Origin: Gammaproteobacteria bacterium | Lineage (GTDB): Bacteria > Pseudomonadota > Gammaproteobacteria > Ga0077536 | NCBI GenBank assembly: GCA_020849475.1 | Contig: JADLGE010000083.1 | Span: 1 to 64,000 of the forward strand | Direction: 5' to 3' | Length of the DNA stretch: 64,000 nt | Shown here: positions 8,045-17,648 of the stretch, one piece after another | Layout of the letters: each line of letters starts with the position of its first letter | How positions within the stretch are numbered: position 1 is the stretch's first letter | Notes under the pieces: model-generated | Told to the model about the DNA's origin: nothing | Database searches by the model: none | Seen by the model: the letters and a program-made list of their open reading frames with translations, nothing else | Made by a program: the position numbers and the translations under genes

Positions 8045-9139
8045 ATGGTCGAAAATAGCGATGTACCGGCGGACGGCGGCAAACCGCGCAAGGGACGCGG
8101 CGCCACGCTGTCGCCCACGCCGCGCTTTGTGGATACCGAGCGCGCCGGTTTCGACGATGGCTGGGGCAGCGCCGATGAAAGCCCGGCGCCGCTGACCACC
8201 ACCGTTACCAACGAGCGCGTGCAGAGCGTCATCAATCGCAACCAGTCGCCGGATCTGCCGTTCAACCTGTCGATCAATCCTTATCGCGGCTGCGAGCATG
8301 GGTGCGTGTATTGCTATGCGCGTCCGGCCCACGCCTATGTCGACCTGTCGCCGGGCCTCGACTTCGAAAGCCGGCTGTTTGCCAAGCCCGAGGCGGCGGC
8401 GGTGTTGAAACGCGAACTTGCCAAGCCCGGCTATCGCTGTGAGTCGATTGCGCTGGGTGGCAACACCGATGTGTATCAACCCATAGAACGCAAACTCGGC
8501 ATCACGCGCGCCATCATCGAGGTGCTGGCCGAGTGCAATCATCCTTTCAGCATCGTCACCAAGTCGTCGCTGGTCGAACGCGATATCGATCTGCTGGCGC
8601 CGCTGGCGGCGCGCGATCTTGTGCAGGTGTTCATTTCCGTCACCACCCTCGACCGTGAGCTGGCGCGCCGCATGGAGCCGCGCGCGGCCGCGCCGCAGCG
8701 TCGCATCGAAACCCAGCGACGGCTGGCGGCCGCGGGCATTCCCACGGGCGTGATGTTCGCGCCGGTCATTCCGGCCTTGAACGACCACGAACTCGAAAAA
8801 GTCCTGGAGCACGCCGCGCAGGCGGGCTGCCGTTACGCCGGTTACGTGATGTTGCGCCTGCCGCGTGAGGTCAATCCCTTGTTCAAGAATTGGCTCAGCT
8901 GCCACTACCCGCTGAAATACGAACGTGTCATGCACCGCATTCAAGACGTGCGTGGTGGGGAGGAAAGCGACAGCCGCTTTTCCCATCGCATGAAGGGCGA
9001 GGGCGTGTTCGCGCAGTTGGTCGCGCAGCGCTTCGCGCGTGCCTGCCGCAGCCTCGACTTGAACAAGTCGCGCTACCAGATGGATGTGCGTCAGTTCCGC
9101 CCGCCGCGCCCCGATTCACCGCAAATGGATTTGTTCTGA
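8045..9139 (+). CDS. Radical SAM protein, PA0069/Rv2578c type (SplB-like)
   Basis: 364 aa. The iron-sulfur motif C83-x3-C87-x2-C90 (CEHGCVYCY) is the radical SAM signature, here followed by the family-typical ARPAHAYVDLSPGLDFESR. Further family blocks are GGNTDVYQPIERK, VTKSSLVERDIDLL and MLRLPREVNPLF. Members resemble spore photoproduct lyase in fold, but the reaction of this bacterial group is unknown. A disordered, charged 45-residue N-terminus precedes the domain. It is convergent with the next gene, with 12 bp between stops. Confidence 0.85.
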   Translation: MVENSDVPADGGKPRKGRGATLSPTPRFVDTERAGFDDGWGSADESPAPLTTTVTNERVQSVINRNQSPDLPFNLSINPYRGCEHGCVYCYARPAHAYVDLSPGLDFESRLFAKPEAAAVLKRELAKPGYRCESIALGGNTDVYQPIERKLGITRAIIEVLAECNHPFSIVTKSSLVERDIDLLAPLAARDLVQVFISVTTLDRELARRMEPRAAAPQRRIETQRRLAAAGIPTGVMFAPVIPALNDHELEKVLEHAAQAGCRYAGYVMLRLPREVNPLFKNWLSCHYPLKYERVMHRIQDVRGGEESDSRFSHRMKGEGVFAQLVAQRFARACRSLDLNKSRYQMDVRQFRPPRPDSPQMDLF

Positions 9140-9151
9140 GCAGAGCCGAGC

Positions 9152-9667
9152 TCAGTTCAAGGTTGTCGCGCTCGACGGCGCGGTTACCGGCGGCAGGCTG
9201 GGAGGCAAGTCCCAGTCGGTCGCGAGCAGGGCTTGGTCCAGCAAGGCGACGAAGGAATGCAGCAGGGTCGGATTGAGCGCGAGGTCGATGCCGCCCCCCT
9301 GTTCCGGTGCAAGGGCGAGGGTGATGCCGCCATCGCTTTGCGGCCGCAGCTGGCCGCGCGTCAGCAGCACCGGCTCGGCGCCCAGGGGCAGCGCGCGCGA
9401 GGTGTCCTTGAACGGCGTGGCGAAGTCACTGTTCTGGCGCGCGACCTCGTGTTCAAAGCGCAGCAGTTCCTGCTTGGCCAGAGGGTCGGCCTGATGCTGG
9501 ATGCGCGGATGGGCGGCCAGTGCCTGCTCGAGGCCCGGCCGGATGGCCTTGACGAAGCGACGGGTCAACCAGCAGCGAAACTCTTCGCCGGTGTGGGTCG
9601 ATACCCGCAGAAGAAGGCGGTCGTCGCCGGCTGCGAATGAGATCTGGATCTGATCGAGTTGTGCCAT
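9152..9667 (-). CDS. Conserved-looking hypothetical protein
   Basis: 171 aa, soluble, not recognised. The composition is ordinary for a folded protein: an N-terminal beta-rich segment (QIQISFAAGDDRLLLRVSTHTGEEFRCWLTRRFV) suggests a small binding domain, and the end (PPSLPPVTAPSS) looks disordered. It has no signal peptide, membrane helix or recognisable catalytic motif. It is convergent with the radical SAM gene and divergent from zapE. GC-rich third positions across the frame and tight packing support it as a real gene. Confidence 0.6.
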   Translation of the reverse strand: MAQLDQIQISFAAGDDRLLLRVSTHTGEEFRCWLTRRFVKAIRPGLEQALAAHPRIQHQADPLAKQELLRFEHEVARQNSDFATPFKDTSRALPLGAEPVLLTRGQLRPQSDGGITLALAPEQGGGIDLALNPTLLHSFVALLDQALLATDWDLPPSLPPVTAPSSATTLN

Positions 9668-9802
9668 GGTCCTGTCGCATCAATGGATTTGCATTGCCTG
9701 CCTGCGTAGCTGCGCGTGGCTCGGCCTGACATGGTCCCTTATCATGCGCCCTGACAATTCCAGCGCGGGCTGTGGTCCACGCGAACGACACGAAAGCACG
9801 AC

Positions 9803-10927
9803 ATGAACGCATCTCCCAGCAGTCTGGCGCGCACGCCGCTGGCGCGCTACCAGGCCGATCTCGACGCCGGCCGTATCACGCATGACGCCGCGCAGGCCGC
9901 TGCCGTGGCGCACATGGAGCGCATCTTCCAGCAGCTCAGCGGGCCGGCCGCCGAACGCTCGGGCGGCTTGATGGACCGACTTTTCGGTCGGCGCAAACCA
10001 CTGTGGAGCGGCGTGCGCGGCCTGTACCTGTGGGGCCGCGTGGGGCGCGGCAAGACTTACATCGTCGATACCTTCTACGACTGCCTGCCGTTTGAAACCA
10101 AGCAGCGTATCCACTTCCATAATTTTATGCGCCACACCCACGCCGAACTGCGCAACTTCAAGCAGGAGGCCGACCCGCTGAAGCGGGTGGCCGAGCGCTG
10201 GGCGGCGCGTCAGCGCGTGCTGTGCCTGGACGAATTCCATGTTGGCGACATCACCGACGCCATGCTGCTGGCTAACCTGCTCGAAGCGCTGCTCGGTCAC
10301 GGCGTAACCCTGATTGCGACCTCCAACGAAGCGCCCGACGAACTCTACACCGGTGGCCTGCAACGCGAGCGTTTCCTGCCCGCCATCGCCATGATCAAGC
10401 AATCTTTGGAAGTGTTCGAGCTGGCCGGCGAAACCGACTACCGGCTGCGCGCGCTCGAGCAAGCGCCGGTTTTCTACTGCTGTGCGCCAGGCGAATGCGA
10501 GGCCGAACTCGCGCGCAGCTTTGAACTCATGACCAGCGGTGAGGCCGCCGATTTCAGTGATCTCGAAGTCGAGGGGCGCAGCATTGCCACCGTGCGTCAT
10601 GCCGATGGCGTGGCCTGGTTCGAGTTCCAGGCCCTGTGCGGTGGCCCGCGCTCGGCGCTTGATTACATCGAAATTGCCCGCTGTCACCACACGGTCATCG
10701 TGGCGGACGTGCCGCGTCTCGGCGTCGACGACAACGACGCCGCGCGCCGCCTCATCAACCTCATCGACGAGCTCTACGACCGCAACGTCAATCTCATCAT
10801 GTCGGCGGCCGCGGAACCCGAAGAGCTCTATCACGGCGGCAAGCTGGCCAAACCCTTTCTACGCACCGCCAGCCGTTTGAGGGAAATGCGTTCCCATGAC
10901 TATCTGGCCAAGCCGCATATGTCATGA
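9803..10927 (+). CDS. zapE: Cell division ATPase ZapE (AFG1/LACE1 family)
   Basis: 374 aa, near the E. coli ZapE length (375). An AAA+-like P-loop ATPase, with Walker A GRVGRGKT at about residues 78-85, Walker B VLCLDEF about 60 residues later, and sensor-1-like LIATSNEAPDELY. ZapE associates with the Z-ring during constriction in E. coli, and mitochondrial AFG1 relatives act in respiratory-protein quality control. The C-terminal half (DYIEIARCHHTVIVADVPRL and AAEPEELYHG) is typical. It stands alone in its direction. Confidence 0.92.
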   Translation: MNASPSSLARTPLARYQADLDAGRITHDAAQAAAVAHMERIFQQLSGPAAERSGGLMDRLFGRRKPLWSGVRGLYLWGRVGRGKTYIVDTFYDCLPFETKQRIHFHNFMRHTHAELRNFKQEADPLKRVAERWAARQRVLCLDEFHVGDITDAMLLANLLEALLGHGVTLIATSNEAPDELYTGGLQRERFLPAIAMIKQSLEVFELAGETDYRLRALEQAPVFYCCAPGECEAELARSFELMTSGEAADFSDLEVEGRSIATVRHADGVAWFEFQALCGGPRSALDYIEIARCHHTVIVADVPRLGVDDNDAARRLINLIDELYDRNVNLIMSAAAEPEELYHGGKLAKPFLRTASRLREMRSHDYLAKPHMS

Positions 10928-10970
10928 GGAGCGGGTAAATTTATACAGAACATCGAGATACAGGATTTTC

Positions 10971-11016
10971 TTGACTTAGAAAATTATCTAACTAATCTAT
11001 CCATCTAATAGTTAGA
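10971..11016 (+). promoter_or_regulatory. AT-rich promoter/operator region before small protein
   Basis: A sharply AT-rich 90-bp stretch between zapE and the 73-aa gene holds a -35-like TTGACT (10971-10976), a weak -10-like TAATCT (10993-10998), and an 8-bp perfect inverted repeat TCTAACTA/TAGTTAGA (10987-10994 and 11009-11016) overlapping the -10. This arrangement suggests a repressible promoter. No regulator is identified. Confidence 0.4.
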
Positions 11017-11061
11017 CGAATTGCACGGGCGCCGCCCAAAGCGCGCCCGACCAGAATCAAG

Positions 11062-11283
11062 ATGGACATGCACAACACTTCGACCTCCACCTCGACCTTG
11101 CCCGATCACGAACAGGCCATCGCCCAGCTCATTGCGCGGCGTTATGGCGATGGCGGCGTTTACGTGCCGCGCCAGCAGCCGCGCCGCGGCGCCCTGAAGG
11201 ACGCCATCGCGGGCGGTTTCGTCAGCGAGGATGGCTTCATTACCAGCAAGGGGCGCCGGCTGTTGGCGCGATTCGATCTCTAG
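11062..11283 (+). CDS. Small hypothetical protein, 73 aa
   Basis: 73 aa, not recognised. The N-terminus is Ser/Thr-rich (NTSTSTSTLPDHEQ), then an amphipathic helix QAIAQLIARRYG, a basic turn (PRQQPRRGALKDAIAGGF), and a C-terminal TSKGRRLLARF. The latter part has the look of a small winged-helix or nucleic-acid-binding segment, but that is inference. It has its own AT-rich upstream region and a strong downstream intrinsic terminator, which argue that this short frame is a separate transcription unit. Confidence 0.6.
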   Translation: MDMHNTSTSTSTLPDHEQAIAQLIARRYGDGGVYVPRQQPRRGALKDAIAGGFVSEDGFITSKGRRLLARFDL

Positions 11284-11329
11284 ACCTCCGTGGGTGAGTT
11301 GACAGGCTAGTCCTGTCACCAGCGTATTG

Positions 11330-11356
11330 GGGCTGCTGTTGCAGCCCTTTTTTTTT
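11330..11356 (+). terminator. Intrinsic terminator after 73-aa gene
   Basis: GGGCTGC (11330-11336), loop TGTT, GCAGCCC (11341-11347), then nine T residues (11348-11356). This is a textbook rho-independent terminator. A second inverted repeat, TGACAGG/CCTGTCA (11300-11306 and 11312-11318), lies between it and the stop codon. Confidence 0.9.
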
Positions 11357-11417
11357 GCCCGCATGCGAGCCGGCAAGCCCCGACTGCTTAGCTATAAAGG
11401 CATAAACAAAGAAATAA

Positions 11418-11436
11418 ATATTCTTTTTAAGAATAT
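11418..11436. promoter_or_regulatory. AT-rich palindrome upstream of cysI
   Basis: ATATTCTT (11418-11425), ttt, AAGAATAT (11429-11436) is a perfect 8-bp inverted repeat inside an AT-rich stretch about 70-90 bp upstream of the sulfite reductase start. Position and composition suit a regulator site. CysB is the obvious candidate for a sulfur-assimilation gene, but I cannot match its consensus confidently. Confidence 0.45.
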
Positions 11437-11504
11437 AAGACCGTTGTTACTGTGCGCGGCCTTGGATGAGTGGCGGCCCGTGGCCCCCTGTCGGAGTGCC
11501 TTCG

Positions 11505-13163
11505 ATGTATACCTATGACGAGTTCGATCAGCGCATGGTCGATGAGCGCGTAGCGCAGTTTCGCGATCAGACCCGGCGTTTCCTGGACGGCAGCCTCAGC
11601 GAAGAGGAATTCCGGCCATTGCGCCTGATGAATGGCCTGTACATCCAGCGCCATGCGCCGATGCTGCGCGTGGCCATTCCCTACGGCCTGTTGTCGTCGA
11701 CCCAGTTGCGCAAGCTCGCTCACATCGCCCGCACCTATGACCGCGGCTATGGCCATTTCAGCACCCGACAGAACATCCAGTTCAATTGGCCGAACCTGGA
11801 ATCGGTGCCGGACATCCTGGCCGAACTCGCCACCGTACAGATGCATGCCATTCAGACCAGTGGCAACTGCGTGCGCAACATCACCAGCGACGCGTTTGCC
11901 GGCGTGGCGCCCGATGAACTGGATGACCCGCGCCCCTATTGCGAGCTGCTGCGCCAGTGGTCGACTTTCCATCCTGAATTTTCCTACCTGCCGCGCAAAT
12001 TCAAGATTGCGGTGAGCGGCGCCACCCAGGACCGTGCCGCTACGGCTTTTCACGACATCGGGCTGCGCCTGGTGCGTGACGCCGAGCGCGGTCTTGGCAT
12101 GCAGGTGTGGGTCGGCGGTGGCCAGGGCCGCACGCCCAAGGTCGCGGTGCTGCTGCGCGAATTTCTGCCGCTGGCCGATCTGCTGTCCTACACCGAAGCC
12201 ATTCTGCGCATCTACAACCAGTACGGCCGTCGCGACAACAAGTACAAGGCGCGTATCAAGATTCTGGTTGCGGCGCTCGGCATCGACGAATTCGCGCGGC
12301 TGGTCGAAGCCGAGTGGGCGGCCATTCGCGATTCCGTGCTGCGCCTGGACGAGCGCGACATCGCGGCGATGCGCGCGCATTTTCCACGCCCGTCCTACCT
12401 GGCCGCGAACGAGGAAGACATCATGACCGCCGCCTGGGCCGCGATGGAGCCCGAGTTCGCGCGCTGGCTGAAGCGCAACACGCGCGCTCACCGTGAGGCG
12501 GGTTATCGCGCGGTGGTGATTTCATTGAAGGCGCCCGGTGTGCCGCCCGGCGATATCACCGACGTGCAGATGGACGCGCTTGCGAACCTGGCCGACCGCT
12601 ACAGCTTCGGTGAAATCCGCGCGACCTACGATCAGAACCTGGTGCTGGCCGACGTGCGCGAGTGCGAACTGCACGACCTGTGGCGCGCGCTCAGCGATCT
12701 CGGCCTCGCCACCGCCAACATCGGCCTGCTGACCGACATGATCTGCTGCCCGGGCCTGGATTTCTGCTCGCTGGCCAATGCGCGCTCGATCCCCATCGCG
12801 GCGCAGATCAATGCGCGCTTTGCTGACCTCGATTACCTGCACGATATCGGCGAACTGGAATTGAAGATGTCTGGCTGCATGAACGCCTGCGGGCATCATC
12901 ATGTCGGCCACATCGGCATCCTCGGCGTCGACAAGAACGGCGTCGAGTACTACCAACTGACGGTCGGCGGTGTGGCGGGCGACGGCGCCCGGCTCGGCGA
13001 ACGCCTGGGCCCGGCCATCACCGCCGACGCGGTGGCCGACACCATCGAGTCGTTGTTGAACGTGTACGTGCAATTGCGCGAAGGCGATGAGCGCTTCATC
13101 GACACCGTCGCGCGCGTCGGCGTGGCGCCCTTCAAGGACCGCGCCTACGCGGTTGCCGCCTAG
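11505..13163 (+). CDS. cysI: Sulfite reductase hemoprotein (ferredoxin/nitrite-sulfite reductase type)
   Basis: 552 aa from the ATG at 11505, with GGAG 10 nt upstream. An in-frame start at 11466 adds only a non-conserved proline-rich lead. It reduces sulfite to sulfide for cysteine synthesis. The siroheme/4Fe-4S cysteines are C415-x5-C421 (CPGLDFC) and C458-x3-C462 (CMNAC, followed by GHHH). The first half-domain has GYGHFSTRQNIQFNWP and SGNCVRNITSDAF. No NADPH flavoprotein subunit (CysJ) is adjacent; the partner is the DUF934 gene 12 bp downstream, as in many proteobacteria that probably use another electron donor. A nitrite reductase role cannot be fully excluded. Confidence 0.88.
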   Translation: MYTYDEFDQRMVDERVAQFRDQTRRFLDGSLSEEEFRPLRLMNGLYIQRHAPMLRVAIPYGLLSSTQLRKLAHIARTYDRGYGHFSTRQNIQFNWPNLESVPDILAELATVQMHAIQTSGNCVRNITSDAFAGVAPDELDDPRPYCELLRQWSTFHPEFSYLPRKFKIAVSGATQDRAATAFHDIGLRLVRDAERGLGMQVWVGGGQGRTPKVAVLLREFLPLADLLSYTEAILRIYNQYGRRDNKYKARIKILVAALGIDEFARLVEAEWAAIRDSVLRLDERDIAAMRAHFPRPSYLAANEEDIMTAAWAAMEPEFARWLKRNTRAHREAGYRAVVISLKAPGVPPGDITDVQMDALANLADRYSFGEIRATYDQNLVLADVRECELHDLWRALSDLGLATANIGLLTDMICCPGLDFCSLANARSIPIAAQINARFADLDYLHDIGELELKMSGCMNACGHHHVGHIGILGVDKNGVEYYQLTVGGVAGDGARLGERLGPAITADAVADTIESLLNVYVQLREGDERFIDTVARVGVAPFKDRAYAVAA

Positions 13164-13175
13164 GAGAACGCAAGC

Positions 13176-13652
13176 ATGAGATTCGTGCGCGAAGAACAGG
13201 AAGGGCAGGACGAGTGGCGTCTGCTCGACGACGACGAAGCGCCCAGTGACACGCCGGTGCTGCTGCCGCTGGCGCGCTGGCTGGAGACGGCGCCCGCGCA
13301 GGCCATGCATTGCCACGGTCTATGGGTGCGTCCCGATGATGACCTGGCGCAGGTGCTCGCCGCCGCGCGGCGCAGTCCTCTGGTCGCCGTCGAGTTCCCC
13401 AATTTCAATGACGGGCGGGGCTACAGCATTGCGCGTCGCTTGCGTGTGGCGGGGTACGAGGGCGAACTGCGCGCGGTCGGCGACATCCTGCGCGACCAGG
13501 CGTTTTATCTCGCGCGTTGCGGCTTTACGAGCTTCGCGCCCGCCGCGCATGTGGATAGCGCCGTGTTCATTGCCGGTCTCCAGGATTTTTCTTTCGCCTA
13601 TCAGGGCGCGGCCGACCAACGCAGCATCATCCAGCGCTTGCGCCGCGCCTGA
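13176..13652 (+). CDS. DUF934 family protein, sulfite reductase-associated
   Basis: 158 aa, DUF934 family, which in proteobacteria commonly follows ferredoxin-type CysI. Typical parts are the VLLPLARWLE segment, VEFPNFNDGRGYSIARRLR in the centre and LRAVGDILRDQAFYLARCGF. It begins 12 bp after the cysI stop with AGGAGAA about 7 nt before the ATG, so the two are almost certainly cotranscribed. Its biochemical role is not established. A support or electron-transfer function in sulfite reduction is inferred from this linkage only. Confidence 0.85.
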   Translation: MRFVREEQEGQDEWRLLDDDEAPSDTPVLLPLARWLETAPAQAMHCHGLWVRPDDDLAQVLAAARRSPLVAVEFPNFNDGRGYSIARRLRVAGYEGELRAVGDILRDQAFYLARCGFTSFAPAAHVDSAVFIAGLQDFSFAYQGAADQRSIIQRLRRA

Positions 13653-13690
13653 TGCCGCACGCGGCGCGTCGTGCGCCGCGCGATTCAAGC

Positions 13691-13719
13691 TATACTCCGC
13701 GTGCGCCGACAACACGCGG
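13691..13719 (+). promoter_or_regulatory. Possible promoter elements before the kinase gene
   Basis: A -10-like TATACT (13691-13696) lies 53 bp upstream of the kinase ATG and is followed by an inverted repeat CCGCGT/ACGCGG (13697-13702 and 13714-13719). There is no good -35, so activator dependence or a chance match are both possible. Confidence 0.3.
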
Positions 13720-13748
13720 ATGACTGTTCCTCTCATGGCCGTATTCAC

Positions 13749-15068
13749 ATGACTGCGCCACCGGCTGGGGGGACGAAGCCGCTTCGGCGACTGCGTGTGA
13801 TGATCATCGACGCGTCGCGCGAGCACAGCGCCAATCTGCGTCGCCTGCTGGCGCGCGTCCTGCCCGATGTCGAAGTGACGGAATACGATCCCGAACAGAA
13901 GGGCCGGCCGTCGTCCGATTTCGTCTGGCATCTTTACGATGCCGTGCTGCTCGACTACGAACTCGGCATGGGTGAAACCGGCCTCGACTGGTTGAAGAGC
14001 TATGCGCGCCGCACCGGCTTCCCGCCGACGGTCCTGATGGCGGCGGGTGGTGATGATTACCTCGCCGCGCGCGCCATCAAGCTCGGCGCCTGCGACTACA
14101 TCCGCAAGACCGATATCGAAGAGACCCGACTGGCGGCGCTCATCTGCGAGGCGGTCGCGGAAGCGCGCGCCGCCGACCACTTCGATGCCACGGTGCGCGA
14201 AGATCGCATCGCCAGCCACATGGCCATCCTCGATCGCCTGCATCTGCCTGCGTCGCTGGACGGCGAGAGCGCGCCACCCGGCTCGGTCGGCTATCGATTT
14301 GTCAGGCTCATCGGCCAGGGCTCGAGTTCGCGCGTCTACCTCGCCGAAAGGACCACCGATGCCACCACCCTGGTGCTCAAGGTCATCGACATCCGGGGCG
14401 TGCAGGACAACCAGGTGATCGAACGCTTCATGCGCGAGGCCGAAATAGTGTCGGCCATCCGCAGTCCCTACGTGGTGCACTTCTACGATTACGGCCTGAC
14501 CCAGACCTATGGCTACATCGCCATGGAGTTCTTCACGCGCGGCGATCTCAAGCAGCGCATCGAACACGGCGTGGCGGTCAACGACGCGCTGAATTACCTG
14601 CGGCACATCGCGCTCGGCCTGCACGCGATTCACTCGCAGGGCATCGTGCATCGCGATCTCAAGCCGGGCAACATCATGTTCCGCGCCGACGACAGTCTGG
14701 CGCTGGCGGATTTCGGTATCTCCAAGCGCCTCAACCAGACCAGCGATCTGACCAATCTCGGCAGCGTGCTCGGCACGCCCAACTATTTGAGTCCCGAGCA
14801 GGCGCTGGGGCAGAGTGCCGATCATCGCGCCGATCTCTACAGCGCTGGCGTCATCCTCTATGAAATGCTGACCGGCCGTAAGCCGTTCCGCGCCGACAAT
14901 GCCTCGGCCCTGGTCTATCAGCATGTGCATGCCGATCGGCCACAGCTGCCCGAGCCTTTACGGCGTTTCCAGCCTCTCATCGCGCGCCTGCTGGCCAAGG
15001 ATTGCGAGGATCGCATGCCCAGCGCCGCCGCCCTCGTCGATGCCCTCGACCGCCTGCTCGCCGCCTGA
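13749..15068 (+). CDS. Response regulator receiver-Ser/Thr protein kinase fusion
   Basis: 439 aa from the ATG at 13749. An in-frame start at 13671 would add 26 residues upstream of the receiver domain. Residues about 15-130 are a CheY-like receiver with phosphoacceptor D69 (LLDYE) and K120 (RKTD). Residues about 178-439 are a Hanks-type kinase, with a glycine loop GQGSSSRV, catalytic lysine K211, HRDLKPGN (H301-R302-D303), DFG at D321 and GTPNYLSPEQA activation segment. It is cytoplasmic, with no membrane helix or PASTA domain. The layout means a histidine kinase can feed into Ser/Thr phosphorylation. No cognate histidine kinase is adjacent, and the target is unknown. The location after cysI-DUF934 is probably incidental. 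Confidence 0.88.
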   Translation: MTAPPAGGTKPLRRLRVMIIDASREHSANLRRLLARVLPDVEVTEYDPEQKGRPSSDFVWHLYDAVLLDYELGMGETGLDWLKSYARRTGFPPTVLMAAGGDDYLAARAIKLGACDYIRKTDIEETRLAALICEAVAEARAADHFDATVREDRIASHMAILDRLHLPASLDGESAPPGSVGYRFVRLIGQGSSSRVYLAERTTDATTLVLKVIDIRGVQDNQVIERFMREAEIVSAIRSPYVVHFYDYGLTQTYGYIAMEFFTRGDLKQRIEHGVAVNDALNYLRHIALGLHAIHSQGIVHRDLKPGNIMFRADDSLALADFGISKRLNQTSDLTNLGSVLGTPNYLSPEQALGQSADHRADLYSAGVILYEMLTGRKPFRADNASALVYQHVHADRPQLPEPLRRFQPLIARLLAKDCEDRMPSAAALVDALDRLLAA

Positions 15069-15177
15069 TGCACCACGCCGCCGGCGGCGGCTTGAAATCC
15101 TTCACGCTGGCCGCATCTGACGTAGACGCGGTCGCGCGCGATGCGACCGTGCTCATCCACAGGGCGCGCACGACACC

Positions 15178-17571
15178 ATGAACGACGACTCGAATCCGAC
15201 CGCTCACGACCAATCCGCGGCGCCGACCCTGGCCGGTGTGCCGGCGCGTCTGCAGGAGATCCTGCCCGACAAGCTGCTGGTGTTGCCTTTGCGCATGCGC
15301 CCGTTCTTTCCGGCGCAGTCCATGCCCATCGTGCTGGAGGATGAGCTGTGGCGTGAAACCATCGAGCGCGTCGGCAACACCCCGCAGCGCCTGGTGGGCC
15401 TGGTCTATGCGCGCCATCCGCTCGATCAAGGCGCGCCGCAGCCGCAGGACTTTGCGACCTTCGGCACTGTCGCGCGTGTGCACCATGCGATGCGCGACGG
15501 CGGCCGCATCCAGTTCATCGCCGAGGGCATAGAGCGCTTCCGCATCGCGCGTTGGGTGCAGAACGATCGGCCGTTCGTCGTTCAAGCTGACTATCCGCGC
15601 CCGGCGCCGGACAAGGGCAAGGAAGTGCGCGCCTATGCCTTGGCCATCATTAACAAGATCAAGGAACTGTTGCCGCTTAATCCTTTGTACAAGGAAAGTC
15701 TGAAGGCGTTTCTTGACCGCTACACGCCCGACGACGCCTCGCCCTTGACCGACTTCGCGGCGGCCATGACCAGCGCCGATGGCGAGCAGCTGCAGGAGAT
15801 CCTCGAAACCGTGCCGCTGTTGCGGCGCATGGAGAAAGTGCTGCTGCTCATCCAGCACGAACTCGAAGTGGCGGGGCTGCAGACCGAGATTCGCCAGCGC
15901 GTCGAAAGCCGCATCAGCGAACAGCAGCGCGAATTCTTTCTCAAAGAACAGTTGAAGGAGATACAGAAGGAACTCGGTATTTCAAAGGACGACAAGACCG
16001 TCGAAATCGAGCGCTTTCGTGATCGACTGCGCGACTGCGTGGTGCCGGACGACGCGCAGAAGCGCATCGACGACGAACTGCAGAAGTTTGCCTTGCTCGA
16101 AAGCGGTTCGCCCGAATACGGCGTGACGCGCAATTATCTTGACGCCTTGACGTCATTGCCGTGGGGCAAATACTCCCATGATCGCCTCGACCTCGATCAC
16201 GCACGCAAAGTGCTGGACCGCGATCACGCCGGCCTCGACGACGTCAAAGACCGCATCATCGAATTTCTCGCGGTCGGCAAGCTCAGGGGTGAAATGGCCG
16301 GCTCGATATTGCTGCTGGTCGGGCCGCCCGGTGTCGGCAAGACCTCCATCGGTCATTCCATCGCCGACGCCCTGGGCCGCAAATTTTTCCGCTTCAGTGT
16401 CGGCGGCATGCGCGACGAAGCCGAAATCAAAGGCCATCGTCGCACCTACATCGGCGCCATGCCGGGCAAGTTCATCCAGGCCCTGCGCGACACCGGCGTC
16501 GCCAACCCGGTGGTGCTGCTCGACGAGGTCGACAAGATAGGCACGTCTTACCAGGGCGACCCGGCCTCCGCGTTGCTGGAGGTGCTGGACCCGGAGCAGA
16601 ACGTGAGCTTCCTGGATCATTACCTCGACGTACGTTTCGATTTGTCCAAGGTGCTGTTCGTGTGCACCGCCAATCAACTGGATTCGATTCCCGGGCCGCT
16701 GCTCGATCGCATGGAAGTGATACGGCTGGCGGGCTACCTCACCGCCGAGAAGGTCGCCATTGGCAGTCGTTACCTGTGGCCCAAACAGCGCGCCAAGGCC
16801 GGGCTCAACGCGCGCCAGGCGCGCATCAATACCGGCGCGGTCAAAGCCATCGCCGAGAACTACGCGCGCGAAGCGGGTGTGCGTAATCTCGATAAGCAAC
16901 TCGGACGCATCGCGCGTAAGGCAGCGCTGGCAGTGGTGCGCGACCCACGGCATGAAGTGCTGGTCACGCCGCAGAATCTCGAAAGCTTTCTCGGCGCGCC
17001 GTTGTTTCGCAAGCAGGTGCCGGAACGTGGCATCGGCATCGTCACTGGTCTCGCCTGGACGGCGCTGGGCGGAGCGACCCTCGACATCGAGGCGACGCTC
17101 GTGCACAGCAAGAACCGCGGCTTCAAATTGACCGGGCAACTAGGCGAGGTGATGCGCGAATCGGCTGAGATTGCTTATAGCTACGTCGCGGCGCATCTCG
17201 GCGATTACGGCGCCAGCACCGCGTTCTTCGATGAAGCCTTCGTGCATCTGCATGTGCCGGAAGGCGCCACCCCCAAGGACGGTCCGAGTGCCGGTGTGAC
17301 CATGGCCACCGCGTTGTTGTCGCTGGCCCTCGGCCGTCGCATGAAGCGGCCGATGGCCATGACCGGCGAACTGACCTTGACCGGCAGGGTGCTGGCGGTC
17401 GGAGGCATCCGCGAGAAGATCATCGCGGCACGGCGCTCAGGCGTTAAGGAAATCATTCTGCCGGCGGCGGTGCGTGGTGAGTTCGATGAACTGCCGGACT
17501 ACATCCCCGAGGGCCTGCGTTTTCATTTCGTCGAAAATTTCAGCGAGGTGGCAGGCATCGCGTTTGCTTGA
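15178..17571 (+). CDS. lon: ATP-dependent Lon protease (LonA type)
   Basis: 797 aa. It has an N-terminal LON substrate domain (about 30-230, with [14 protein letters not shown]), a coiled-coil stretch, and the AAA+ module with Walker A GPPGVGKT (residues 382-389) and Walker [10 protein letters not shown]. The C-terminal protease domain carries the Ser-Lys dyad S704 (GPSAG) and K747 (IREK), 43 residues apart as in E. coli Lon. It degrades misfolded and short-lived regulatory cytosolic proteins. The N-terminal RPFFPAQ wording and the absence of clpX/hupB neighbours suggest it may be a second, paralogous Lon rather than the clpX-linked copy. It is followed by pyk after 77 bp. Confidence 0.93.
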   Translation: MNDDSNPTAHDQSAAPTLAGVPARLQEILPDKLLVLPLRMRPFFPAQSMPIVLEDELWRETIERVGNTPQRLVGLVYARHPLDQGAPQPQDFATFGTVARVHHAMRDGGRIQFIAEGIERFRIARWVQNDRPFVVQADYPRPAPDKGKEVRAYALAIINKIKELLPLNPLYKESLKAFLDRYTPDDASPLTDFAAAMTSADGEQLQEILETVPLLRRMEKVLLLIQHELEVAGLQTEIRQRVESRISEQQREFFLKEQLKEIQKELGISKDDKTVEIERFRDRLRDCVVPDDAQKRIDDELQKFALLESGSPEYGVTRNYLDALTSLPWGKYSHDRLDLDHARKVLDRDHAGLDDVKDRIIEFLAVGKLRGEMAGSILLLVGPPGVGKTSIGHSIADALGRKFFRFSVGGMRDEAEIKGHRRTYIGAMPGKFIQALRDTGVANPVVLLDEVDKIGTSYQGDPASALLEVLDPEQNVSFLDHYLDVRFDLSKVLFVCTANQLDSIPGPLLDRMEVIRLAGYLTAEKVAIGSRYLWPKQRAKAGLNARQARINTGAVKAIAENYAREAGVRNLDKQLGRIARKAALAVVRDPRHEVLVTPQNLESFLGAPLFRKQVPERGIGIVTGLAWTALGGATLDIEATLVHSKNRGFKLTGQLGEVMRESAEIAYSYVAAHLGDYGASTAFFDEAFVHLHVPEGATPKDGPSAGVTMATALLSLALGRRMKRPMAMTGELTLTGRVLAVGGIREKIIAARRSGVKEIILPAAVRGEFDELPDYIPEGLRFHFVENFSEVAGIAFA

Positions 17572-17648
17572 ACCGAACAGCGCGACAGGCCGCGGTGGCG
17601 CGCGGTCTTTGTGCGATACTCGGCCGAACCCACCGTGACGAGGCCGCA

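Noticed and set aside
13320-14930. 536-codon minus-strand frame opposite DUF934 and the kinase
   Set aside because: A shadow of two confidently identified genes; no signature of its own.
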